Of a stretch of DNA of 64,000 bases, positions 55,601-64,000 are shown piece by piece. The stretch spans positions 2,604,001-2,668,000 of the forward strand of contig JADQAV010000002.1 in assembly GCA_019775845.1 (NCBI GenBank). Reading direction: 5' to 3'. The position numbers and the translations under genes are program-made. A model generated the notes under the pieces. It ran no database searches, was not told where the DNA came from, and saw only the letters and a program-made list of their open reading frames with translations. The number at the start of each line of letters is the position of its first letter. The stretch's first letter is position 1. The DNA comes from Myrmaecium sp. VS I D KN 1. Its lineage: Eukaryota; Ascomycota; Dothideomycetes; Valsariales; Valsariaceae.

Positions 55601-56170
55601 CCAAGCGTTCCGCACGAAGTTGTGCCACAACAGGAACTGCACATGTAGACAGTGTGCCGCGATGCGCATCCGCCGTTCCTTCTTCGTCGGTCCCTTCTTC
55701 CCCAGGAGCGTCCGGGCGGTCTCGTAGTCCGGCTGGAGGCCTTGCTCGAGCGTGACGACGATGTCGCCCTGCGGCGGCCGAGCTAATGCGGAAGGGAGCG
55801 CGGAGACGAATGGTTCATCGGGTGCCAGTGCATCCTCCCAGTCTTGTTCTTCCTCATCCTCCTCATCCTCGTCCGACTCGACATCTCTCACCCCCGGCAC
55901 ATCCTCGAACTCATCCTCGTCGTCGTCGTCGCTACTGCCCTTATCCTCTCCGCTCTCATCATCCGAAGTCCCATCAGCTTGCGCCTCAAGGAAGGCCTGG
56001 TTCTCCTCCACCGTCGCGCCCGGCTTCGTCGCCACATCCAGAGTAGGCGCGGTCCTGCGAGTCGCGCTCAAGCTGCCATGGACTGCCCGAGGCGGCGTGA
56101 CTACGGTGCGCTTCCGCGGCGGCGGCGGGGAATCGGAGAGCTTTCGCTTGCGCGCGACGAAGGGGGGCAT
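52631..56170 (-). CDS. rad4: Rad4/XPC nucleotide-excision-repair damage sensor
   Basis: Intronless, 1179 residues. With Rad23 it recognises helix-distorting lesions in the nucleus and recruits repair factors. Layout: an acidic low-complexity N-terminus (Glu/Asp/Ser runs about 85-125); a transglutaminase-like domain (about 190-610) containing HCLHVQFLLWHNFVRNAWL and FTALLRGLGVEARLVASLQP, with a long disordered insert, and YWTEVISP; then beta-hairpin domains BHD1 (about 665-715, RHLRREEALL...VESWHKEGREV), BHD2 (about 715-770, WIVPDPIVDGRIP) and BHD3 (about 770-850, GNIDVYVPSMVPRGAVHLP, then GVNFAEACTGFEF). The last 300 residues are disordered with GGFL(P/L) repeats and basic C-terminal patches. 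Longer than yeast Rad4 mainly through these disordered parts. Confidence 0.95.
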   Translation of the reverse strand: MPPFVARKRKLSDSPPPPRKRTVVTPPRAVHGSLSATRRTAPTLDVATKPGATVEENQAFLEAQADGTSDDESGEDKGSSDDDDEDEFEDVPGVRDVESDEDEEDEEEQDWEDALAPDEPFVSALPSALARPPQGDIVVTLEQGLQPDYETARTLLGKKGPTKKERRMRIAAHCLHVQFLLWHNFVRNAWLNDKQVQEILVGQLSEGCRKEVERWKKDVGLLPREAPTSDGKRTKNAAKGKASSSSKGKGKGNAKESSQAKSSRSQRDWGPASAHTEPAGTPNLSQGDPTLRLLKYLSTYWKKRFRITAPSLRKRGYIPLAAVRAEMKAYHADKSDIDRFGERIENLAAFREAARKCEGSRDLAAQLFTALLRGLGVEARLVASLQPLGFGWSKAEEGKIRTATSTAKKAARRPQAAPPDTTRPGKHETAAFGAPVKPITTPSKKDTTPRGSRMAPIDLDESSTSDLSDPPSDSDDSMLSLPPSQPAPPKNPYEQDPPYPTYWTEVISPITNAPIAVSTQSVGASPSLIASTTVGDFSAFEPRGKPAEKAKQVIAYMIAYASDNTAKDVTVRYLKRHMLPGKTKGFRMPVEKVPVRNKRGKVKRYEHYDWFKFAMSMYARPDNRRTTADRLEDEGDLVPFQLKKGTGKPGVEEIPQTLAGYKVSADYVLERHLRREEALLRTAKPVRTFKDEPVYLRKDVVTCKTVESWHKEGREVRVGEQPLKMVPARAVTLNRKREIEEQQRENAGQKLLQGLYAEFQTDWIVPDPIVDGRIPRNAFGNIDVYVPSMVPRGAVHLPLKGSAKICKKLGVNFAEACTGFEFGKQRAVPVLTGVVVAEENARLVRDAWREAEEIRKRKEEAKRVAAALHMWKRMLTGLKILARVKADYGAGAEEQEPESGGPSRRSEPEASTAEDMAGGFLPEGGVADDDPFAAAGGFLPPSNEEQEEEELEGGFMRDEDGTADTAYGGGFLLDHDDEEDEDRSDADSGRFRLERDDHDAPKAESALPDASIRTPISLQASRQNTSPGDPQDLDSETEAPGTTAVTNTKSAGRPSSRRGKTTSTPSTRGRQAATASARRRRGKSPTPSASSDPSDDPPHATDADERPARNEGEEAPTTVNVRRRPQRQAARKSATAVRSHYFASPDESESEAEEVVKASSSGRGRRGRPRRGGGGASVR

Positions 56171-56651
56171 GTCCGAAGGTGAAGGAGTGTCGTCGGTGCT
56201 GGTGGCGATGGCGCGATGGAGATTCGCGGCTTCATAAGGAACTCGAACGTGGGGAAGAGGCGGTGTGTGCTTGCGGGTTGATTCACAAGTGAATGCTGAA
56301 TGCTAGGAGTAACTGCTAAGGTACTGTACCTACTGTAGTACCATGGTCGCAAGGAAGACGGGACGGGATGCGGTTCGCTGACGGATGTAGATGGTGCCTG
56401 AGGATCGTGGCTGGCTTGGCTGCGTCATGACTTTCCAAGTGCCGACCTTAAATCCGTGTAAACCCCGGCCCGTTCCCAGATCGCCTCGGATCGATCCGAC
56501 GACGGACCGGGTAAGGCTGAAGGAAAGCAAGGCAAGTGGAGCACATCCGAAACCGAACAACAAAGATCACCTACTAAAGTCCACCTCGGGTTATATCAAC
56601 ATCATCAGCATCCACTGATCCTCTCACCTTATCAGCATCATAATCATCATA
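56171..56651. promoter_or_regulatory. Short divergent promoter between rad4 and the lipocalin-like gene
   Basis: 480 bp between divergent starts, so the two genes probably share control sequences. ATCATCAGCATCCAC- and AGCATCATAATCATCATA-type short repeats lie just upstream of the plus-strand start (56598-56650). No specific factor site can be named. Confidence 0.45.
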
Positions 56652-57314
56652 ATGGACCGCATCACCCTCTACGCGCCCGGCTCGCAACCGCCCTCAGACG
56701 CTCCGCCTGCCTCCCTGCTCGCGGGCACCTGGCACGTCACCCACAGCACCTTGCCCATGTGGAAGAAAGCTCAGAACGTGCGCATCACATACACGGCCCT
56801 GCCAGATACCTCTGCAGGAACCGCCTCCGCCTCCACACCTCCAGCGCTGGACGATCTGGTCGAGTATCAACCGCGCGGATCGAGTCGGTGGAAGACGGTC
56901 CGTGGTATCGACCGACCCGCCGCGCCTCCTGCCGCTGCCGATGCCAATCAGCCAACCGCCGCCGTGGCAGCGCAGCAGCCCGGAGCATGGAGCTGGAACT
57001 GGCGCGGGCGCGGCTGGCTCATGATCGTCTCCTCGCAATGGCAGATCCTAGGGTACGGCATCAAACCGCCCGCTTCCTCCTCGAGCGCAGCAGCATCAGC
57101 GGAGAAGCAGGAGGAGAAGCAAAACATGTGGGCGGTGACCTTCTTCGAGCGGACCATCTTCACGCCCGCGGGCGTGGACGTGTACTCCCGCGACCCGGCC
57201 GGTCTGCGCGGCGAGACGGTCGAGGCGATCCGGGCGGCGCTTCGGCGGATCGAGGGGCTGGAGACGCTGTCGGAGGGTTTGTTTGAGGTGCCGCGGGTTC
57301 GGGAAGAGGTGTGA
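56652..57314 (+). CDS. Hypothetical protein, lipocalin-like fold suspected
   Basis: Intronless, 220 residues, in ATAATGG start context. The pattern GTWHVTHSTLPMWKKAQNV near the N-terminus, then regularly spaced strand-like segments (VRITYTALP, WSWNWRGRGWLMIVSSQWQI, MWAVTFFERTIFTPAGVDVY) and a C-terminal helix, resembles fungal lipocalin/calycin-like proteins of unknown function. Trp residues in GTWHVT and the strand after the loop fit that fold. No signal peptide. Ala/Pro-rich loops interrupt the strands. The fold assignment is an inference. Confidence 0.8.
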   Translation: MDRITLYAPGSQPPSDAPPASLLAGTWHVTHSTLPMWKKAQNVRITYTALPDTSAGTASASTPPALDDLVEYQPRGSSRWKTVRGIDRPAAPPAAADANQPTAAVAAQQPGAWSWNWRGRGWLMIVSSQWQILGYGIKPPASSSSAAASAEKQEEKQNMWAVTFFERTIFTPAGVDVYSRDPAGLRGETVEAIRAALRRIEGLETLSEGLFEVPRVREEV

Positions 57315-57943
57315 ATTTCCCTCCTAGGCTTTGCGCGTGATAGGCGCTGCGGGCAGCGCATGCGTGGAGGAGAAGGGCGGGATTACGAAGTCCTATGTTT
57401 ACGCACATGAAGAGCCTATTATTGGTAGCATCCCAGCAAACAAGCAGTCTGAGACTGGCCATTTCTCCCTGACATTCATTCCGGCGTGGTGGAACGCAAT
57501 GGCTGGATGCAAAAAGAGGTGAAACTAAAAGAGGAGTAAAAAGAGAACTGATGCGATTCGGCATGGTGGCAGACCCAAGAGCGGAGAGCTGAAACTTGAA
57601 AAGAACACAATCACCCACACATGGGGAACCTCCCCCCTTTGCCCCCCTCCCAATATTTACATATACCAACACGAAAAAAGCAGATCCCTCCGCCGGGATC
57701 GCCAACTCCGTAGCTGTATAACGATACCCCCTCCCGAGAATATAAAACCCAAATACCTTACTCGCAGTGATCATGTACAAGGACGTCTGGTCCGTTGTTG
57801 TCTCGTGTCGGAGGATAAAAAAAAAGAAAGAAGAAAAAGAACGCCGACTCTAATGCATGACCTGCATCGAGCTCCGAGCTCGGATTTTTAAGGTGCGATG
57901 CGATATGGTGTGATAAATGCAATCCAGGCGCGTGATCAGCCCT
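57315..57943. other. Convergent intergenic region
   Basis: Shared 3' flank of the lipocalin-like gene (+) and Lon (-). Purine-rich patches at 57500-57545 and an A-rich tract at 57817-57840. No gene supported. Confidence 0.5.
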
Positions 57944-60900
57944 TCAATCGTCTTCCTCCTTGTGCTTCTCCTCCTTCTCAGGCTTCTGAAGCTCCTTCTC
58001 CCACCTCTTGTTCGCTTTCGCGTGATCGAGATTCGGGAAGACGATGTCGAAGACCTCCGAGTACCAGCTGACCGGCTTGCCTTCGATGTTTTCCTTGATA
58101 TTCTAGGGGGACAGTTAGTAACTCATCTACTAAATTATAGAAATCAAGATTATACGTACCTCAGGCAGTTCTAACCAGTCGCTCAGGTTGTCCTGGGGGA
58201 ATATGATCGTCTTCGCACCGGCCCTCCTTGCGGCCACGGTCTTCTCCCTCAAACCTCCAATGCGCAACACCTTGCCGGTGACAGTCAATTCGCCGGTCAT
58301 CGCAATGGTCGGGTCGAGCGGTTCGTCCAGGGCCAGCGAAAGCAGACTGGTGGCCATCGTAATACCTGCAGAGGGTCCATCCTTCGGCACGGCACCCTCG
58401 GGGCAGTGCAAATGGATCCTGGCATGCTCGAAGAAGCGGTTTTCGGGGAACTGCTTGGCCGCCACTGATTTCGCGAAGCTATAGGCGATGGAGGTGGACT
58501 CCTTCATGACAGCTTGTAGGTTGCCCGTGCGCTCAAACCCAGGGCGAGAGGAATGGGTCAAGGCGTTCTCCAGGATCGACTCAACGTACAGTGCTGCGCC
58601 ACCCAATTGTGTCCAGGCTAGACCCATGGCCACACCGGGGGGCGTGACATCGTACAGGCGGTCCGCGGTGAAGACTGGCGGTCCGACATAATCCTTGAGA
58701 TTGTCCTTGGTGATCTTGACGTGTACGGTCTCCGGCACCTTCAGTGCTAGACGAGGTACTTCGGTCCGCTCCTGCTCGATGTTTTGAGGGGTCTCCTTGA
58801 CATCCGTCTTATCTTGTGCCGCAACCTTCTGGGCCTGCTTGCCCTCTTCGGTGAGAGCTTTCTCTTCCGATAGGACATCCTCACCCAGGTCCTGGATGAT
58901 CTTCAGTGCTGCTTTTCTGTAGACCTTCTCGATCTGCTTCTTAAGATTACGGACACCACTCTCCCGACAGTACTTGTTGATGAGTTCGGCGATGGCATCT
59001 TTTTCAAGCGCTACATCGACATCCTTCAAGCCGCTCAGTTCCTTGGCAGCCGGAGCAAGATAGCGCTCAGCAATCGCCATCTTCTCATCCGCCACATAGC
59101 CAGAAAGCTCGATCATCTCCATGCGATCCAACAGAGGGCGAGGGATCGTGTCTGTCATGTTGGCAGTGCAGACAAACAGCACCTTCGACAGGTCAACCGG
59201 AACATCCATGTAATGATCAAGGAAGGAGCTGTTTTGTTCCGGGTCCAAAAGTTCCAGCAAAGCCGATGAAGGGTCTCCCTGGTGTCCCCGGCCGATTTTG
59301 TCCACCTCGTCGATCAAAATCAGGGGGTTTTCGGTTTGACACTTCTTGAGAGCCTGGATAATTCTACCCGGGAGAGCGCCGACGTAGGTCCTCCGGTGAC
59401 CTTTGATCTCCGCCACATCAGTCAGGCCACCAACACTGAAGCGGTAGTATTGCCTGTTCAAAGCCCGAGCGATCGATTTGCCGATACTTGTCTTTCCCAC
59501 ACCTGGCGGTCCAACCATACACAAGATCTTGCCCTCCACAGTACCGCGGAGCTTGCCGACTGCAATGAACTCAAGAATACGGTCCTTCACATCCTTAAGG
59601 CCATGGTGATCCTCATCCAACACAGTCATGGCATTCTTGATGCCGAAGTTCTCCGCACTGCGTTGGCCCCAGGGAATCTGTGTTAACCAGTCCAGGTAGT
59701 TCCGTGTAACATTGAATTCGGATGCTGCAGGCTCCAGGTGAGCGAGTTTGTTGAGCTCCTCCTCAAACACCTTCTTCACGGCCTCCGGCATGGCAAGCTT
59801 GGCAGCCTTGTCTTTGAACTTCTCCACGAGCTTCTCCTTTCCATCCGATTCCAGGCCAAGCTCCCGTTGAATGCCCTTCAACTGTTCCCTCAAGAAGTAT
59901 TGCCGTTGATTCTTGAGGATCTTGCTCTCCACATCCTTACTGATCTTGGACTGAAGCTGAGCATTCATAAGCTCCTTCTTGAGCACGGAGAGGGCCTTGT
60001 TCAGCCGGTCCTCGATGCTCATACACTCCAGGGCCTCTTGGAGCTCGAAAGATTCGCCTTGAGCCACGGCCGCAGCGAAGTCAGCCAGCTTTGAGGGGTC
60101 ATCTGCAACGTTGGTGTTCCCGCTCATTTGGAACGTAGAGATCTGGTCACGGAACAAGGGGTTTATAGACGCAACCTCCTTGAACGTGTTGATGATCTCG
60201 CTGATGAGAGCGCGTATGGTGGGGTTCTTCTTGTCGAAGGGCTCCTCGACGATGTTTTCGACGTTGACGAGGCTCACATCGAATTTCTTTAAAAATGAGG
60301 TAGGTTCGTACTGCTTCGCATCCTTGCCGTCCTTCTGGGCCTTGGGGTGCTCCACCTGTGCCGTCTCTTCGAAGCTGGCCACGACGTCGCCCTTCTTCTC
60401 CAGAGTCTCCTCTTCCACAACTGGCTCTTCCTCTGCGCTAACATCTGCAACAGCAGCGCTAGACTCTCCTGTACCATCCTCTGCATTCTTATTGTGAAGC
60501 GAAGTCATCCTGATTCGACGGTGGGGATACAGCACAGCGGTCATGGTGGGCTCGTCTCCAGCCTGCACGGGGAATGCGCTGGTAATCTGGCAGAATGTGC
60601 CCACCGGGTACACCTCGTCCATGCTGTCGATGGTATCCTTGTCGGAAGTGTCATCCTTCAGCAGGAATGCTCCAATGTAAGGCTGACCCCTCTTCATCAT
60701 CTCATGGATCGCAGCAACGACATCCTTGTCCTTGATCGTGATGGCCTTGTAGAACCCGGGAAACAGAGGGCGCTTCCCGATCGGTATCGCCATGACTTGC
60801 GGGTAGATCTCCGGTATCGCCGGTTTCGTCAACGACCGTTCTGCCGCGCCTTTTCGCCTTTTCCCGCCACCTTCTCCTCCGCCGGAGCCAGAGTCGCCGC

Positions 60901-61291
60901 CGCCTTGAGCCCCAGCCGAGCCCCGTCCATCTGCATCTTTCTTGCTGCTGGGAATCGGTTCCGGCACCTTGACGCCCGCATCCGATGGCTCCTCCTGCTC
61001 CGTCTGATCTACCTCCTTCGGCCGCTCCTTATCCTCGCTAGGCTTCTCGCTCTTCTCCTTCTGTGTCCCCCTCGGTTCGGGCGGGGTGTCTGGTGCCTTC
61101 TCTTTAAGCCTGAGGGCGGAAGACGAAAAGGTGCGGGTGGCGATGGGGCAAATGTAGGATCCGTGAACGCGCAGCGACGGCGGCCTCCGCTGAGGCGAGA
61201 TTCCGAGTCGTGCCCCGGATACTGAGCGAGGAATCGCGGTGCCGGCGAGGCATGTTCGCGTGCGCGACGCTTGCAAAGCCACTCTCCTCAT
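57944..61291 (-). CDS. pim1: Mitochondrial Lon protease
   Basis: ATP-dependent matrix protease that degrades damaged proteins. Exons 58160-61291 and 57944-58102 (57-bp intron) give 1096 residues. The Arg/Ser-rich N-terminus (MRRVALQASRTRTCLAGTAI to TRTFSSSALRL) is a mitochondrial presequence. A charged low-complexity stretch (about 65-150) follows, then the LON N domain with PLFPGFYKAI, a coiled helical region, and the AAA+ module with Walker A GPPGVGKTS (about residue 594), VGALPGRIIQALKK and Walker B LILIDEVDKIG. The proteolytic domain has the catalytic Ser in PKDGPSAG (about 972) and Lys in GGLREKTVAARRAG. The second exon adds the usual C-terminus (NIKENIEGKPVSWYSEVFD...). The length fits fungal PIM1. 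Confidence 0.96.
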
Positions 61292-61879
61292 GCTGTGAAG
61301 AGCTGTATGACGGAAACGCCAGGTAAGCTGCGGCCTATGCTGCAGAGGGCAACACCTAAAGATGGGAAAAAGAAAGTATGGATTAATACAAGCGCCCAGA
61401 TGCCTAAGCTGACACGAAGCAGCCTGATGGTTAGAGGCGTGTAAGTGAATGAAATGTAGGGATGAGGATACAAGTTATGGTCTCAGTTGTTGTCTTACCA
61501 ATCACCAATGATGAGCGCAACTCACGTTTGCCGCAGCTTGCTCGGCGATTTCGGTCGGAGAACGGAGAAGCTTCCACGCCAAGAGATATGACACATTTCA
61601 TACCCGATAATACGGCATTCACAGTACAAAAACATTCTAATGCTTAATCACCATGCCCCTAGAGATTCCATGATTGTTTGTATATCTGTAATTACATCGC
61701 GTACACATAAACATCGGTAACCATTGGTTCCCCTTTGGGCATAACTCCTTCACGATTCACAGTAGAGGCAAATGCACAGACGGTCCACCCGAAAGACAAT
61801 CTTTGCCGATGAACGCGATAGCACAGAAACGCCAACTATGTGAACATAGACCGCGATTGAAGCCGAAACGTTGGTATAA
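61292..61879. other. Intergenic region
   Basis: About 590 bp: Lon promoter and bro1 3' flank, both minus-strand genes. AT-rich at 61640-61760. No gene seen. Confidence 0.5.
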
Positions 61880-64000
61880 CTATCTCCAAGCATTAAGCCC
61901 GGCCCAAGGGTCATTCGAGCTCGATACTTGCGGCTGCGATTGACTGTTCCTGGGGTTATGCGCATATCCCCCAGGGCCGGAGGGATAAGGGGACGTCAAG
62001 TGGGAATAGTCCTGCTGTTGCGAGGGTGGCGGACCAGGTGGCGGTGGCGGTGGCACGTATCCTGCCGGCATATATTGCTGACTTTGCGGTTGGGGCGTAG
62101 CGGACTGCGGATATGATGATTGCGGAAACCCACTATAAGGCTGATTCTGTGAAAAATATTGCTGTTGAGCTGGCGGAGATACCGGACCATATGCGTTGGG
62201 GTTGTAGGATTCACGGCGCTGTGGCTGCTGTAATGGTTGACTCGATTGGAATGAGCCATTGGCGACAGTTTGGCCGTAAGTCTGACCAGGCGGTGGTGAA
62301 TGTATGCCATAGGAGGTTGTAGTAGCGCTGACCGGAGGATATCGAGGAGTAATTGGAGGAGATGCTGCAGGATTGTAGGCAGGATGATAACCTGGAGTCT
62401 GGATCGGTGATGGTTTCTGCGATTTCTTTGGAGGCGATGCTGGAGTGGTTGATGGATTCATGGACATACGATCCATCAAGTCGCTCAGTCTGTCACGCTC
62501 ACGGTCCGCTTGTAGGCCGCCCGCGCTGGCCTTCATGCTTTCGATTTGACTCAACAACTCAGCTCCTTCGAAACGGCGATTGTTAACGAATGATTCAACG
62601 TTCTTCTGTAAACTTTCGACGGTCTCCTTCATCTCGGAGTAGAAACTCTGCGCACGCAAAAGGCCGGCGACCAGATCATTGAAGGACTGGTAGACCTTGC
62701 GGTACTTGTTCATGACGGCGTTTCGCTGCCTTGAGAAGGCTTCGTATTTGCTCTGTTCCGCGCGTACGCGCTTGTCTTGAAGCAGATTGTTATACGTTCT
62801 TGTAAGCTCCTTCATCAGGGAAACCTGCTTGTGGTTCGCTTGCAATAGACGGGTTTGGTGGGGCCGGAACTTCTCGAGTTCTGCCTGGAAGAGCTGGTTC
62901 TCTTGGTTGGGAATTGCCCTCTTGTTGAGAATGAGGACGTTTGAGATGTCATCGTTGTGGACCTAGATATGTCGTTAGCTTGGATATCACAGGTCTAGTG
63001 AGTATACCTACTTTGTCCTTTAGATCCTTTAGCACTTGCATCCTCTCCCTCTTAACAAGATTCAGTTTCCTCAGCAATTCTTCCACGGCAGCAATCTGTT
63101 CGGCGACACTTGGACTTCCTTCGAAATCATCATCGAGCAGTGAGCCTTCTGCGCCAGCAGACATAGGGCTATTCACATCTTTCCCGTGGGATCTCCCAGC
63201 ACCCGCCTTGATAATGGCCCTTTGATATAACACGTCTGCTTCGTCGGTTTCACCCGCCGACCGCATCTCGTCAAAATCGGACTCATACTGTCGAAACGTG
63301 TTGTAAAGCTGGGCATCACTGTTGCTAGCTTCATCAATAGCATCGCGATAGTTCCGAATATCGCTCCTGAGAGTTGCTGTCAGCCTCGAGCTCGGCTGTT
63401 GGGTCCAGTCCGCCCCGTATTTGCTGCGCATCTTCTCGCACACGCTCTCTTCCATGTCCAGCTGCTTCTGGCATTGGTCCAAGATTGCAGTTACTTCCGA
63501 TTTATCTGTACCGAGCTGCTCGAAAGCATGAGTAAAGGGTTCGTGGCCAGCCAGCTCCTCGCACCATCTTCTGAAGTCCTCATCCACCCTCATCTCCTGA
63601 TCTGTGCCCCCTTTCAGTATGTTCAAGCTCTCCGGCAGTTTCAGATAATCCAGACTAGCAGCCATCTCGTCGTTTGCAACTTCGACCTTTTCCGTTTCTG
63701 CCCGGATCAATTTGGCCTTTTCTTCATCGTACAGGCTTGCTGACTCGGTCACGGACATAGGCACAATCTTCTGGAATATGTCCGGGCCGATTATCCTCTG
63801 GATATCTTGGCCCTGGTACAGTTCGCTCACGGGGATTGCTTTGGCAGCAGGGAGCTTTGGGATCGCAGAAAGTGTTGCCTCGGCGGGAATTGTTTGGTGA
63901 TAAATGAAGTCGTTGTCCTTGACGAACTCAGCAACTCGTTCCTGGACGTTCGCCAGATGTCGTTTGGTCATGTCAGCAAGTATCGTCCCAGTTTCTGAAG
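61880..64000 (-). CDS. bro1: Bro1 ESCRT-associated protein (3' part; gene runs off the window)
   Basis: Bro1/ALIX-family endosomal sorting factor that works with ESCRT-III and the ubiquitin-removal step in multivesicular-body formation. Exons 63012-64000+ and 61880-62962 (49-bp intron 62963-63011) give about 690 residues; the N-terminal part, including most of the Bro1 domain, lies beyond 64000. Visible are the junction KRHLANVQERVAEFVKDNDF, the V domain with long helices (KIVPMSVTESASLYDEEKA to NDLVAGLLRAQSFYSEMKE), and a Pro/Gln/Tyr-rich tail (PPPPPPGPPP) ending DPWAGLNAWR, the usual fungal Bro1 C-terminus. The frame is open to the right edge, with the first codon there incomplete. Confidence 0.94.

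Noticed and set aside
1-64000. Secondary-metabolite cluster around the ABC and MFS pumps and the dehydratase
   Set aside because: No polyketide synthase, peptide synthetase, terpene cyclase or group of tailoring enzymes is present; the neighbours are housekeeping genes.
1-64000. tRNA, rRNA genes or CRISPR arrays
   Set aside because: No convincing tRNA A/B-box pair, rRNA segment or regularly spaced direct repeat was seen; CRISPR would not be expected in a fungal nucleus.

Overview
This window looks like nuclear DNA of a filamentous ascomycete, most likely a eurotiomycete. The evidence is short introns (about 50-80 bp) with GT...AG ends and CTGAC/CTAAC branch sites, gene-dense GC-rich DNA interrupted by one AT island with the signature of repeat-induced point mutation (RIP), and a typical gene set: PDR-type ABC pump, fungal transcription factor, QDE-2 Argonaute, CFEM protein, GH16 glucanase, bestrophin and Bro1. 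The genus cannot be fixed from sequence alone.

Layout. 1-1080: repeat-rich DNA with a 12-bp GC-rich minisatellite carried on a roughly 330-bp duplicated unit. 2254-6714: intronless PDR/ABCG transporter. 7411-10230: AT-rich island holding a RIP-degraded Mutator-like (MULE) DNA transposon (7521-10044) with near-perfect 95-bp terminal inverted repeats and an 8-bp target duplication, apparently inside an older element. 10722-12900: transcription-factor-like protein with no visible zinc cluster. 13400-16521 (-): an Argonaute gene with a frameshift and an in-frame stop. 17406-18136 (-): ribosomal protein eS19 with a 5-nt micro-exon. 18689-21009 (-): signal/membrane segment plus alpha/beta hydrolase plus dual-specificity phosphatase. 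22602-24570: dihydroxy-acid dehydratase with an 8-nt mini-exon. 25292-26539 (-): Erg26-like sterol dehydrogenase. 26926-28197 (-): Dom34/Pelota. 28596-30980 (-): GH89 alpha-N-acetylglucosaminidase. 32112-33872: MFS transporter. 34637-35655: CFEM-like surface protein whose intron encodes an alternative tail. 36096-37302: Gfo/Idh/MocA oxidoreductase. 38712-40340 (-): bestrophin-like channel. 43489-46469 (-): GT2 cellulose/mixed-glucan synthase-like enzyme. 48845-50439: GH16 membrane glucanase. 50866-52035 (-): metallophosphoesterase. 52631-56170 (-): Rad4/XPC. 56652-57314: lipocalin-like hypothetical. 57944-61291 (-): mitochondrial Lon (PIM1). 61880-64000 (-): Bro1, running off the right edge.

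Most genes are unrelated housekeeping or cell-surface functions, and no biosynthetic cluster is visible. The links worth noting are genome defence (a RIP-mutated transposon about 3.4 kb from a damaged Argonaute gene) and wall or surface biology (GT2 synthase, GH16 glucanase and CFEM protein within about 16 kb). The most unusual gene structures are the micro-exons in rps19 and the dehydratase, and the CFEM gene whose retained intron would swap a single-pass membrane domain for what looks like a GPI-anchor signal. Exon boundaries were placed by reading frame, splice-site motifs and family knowledge; no transcript data were available.
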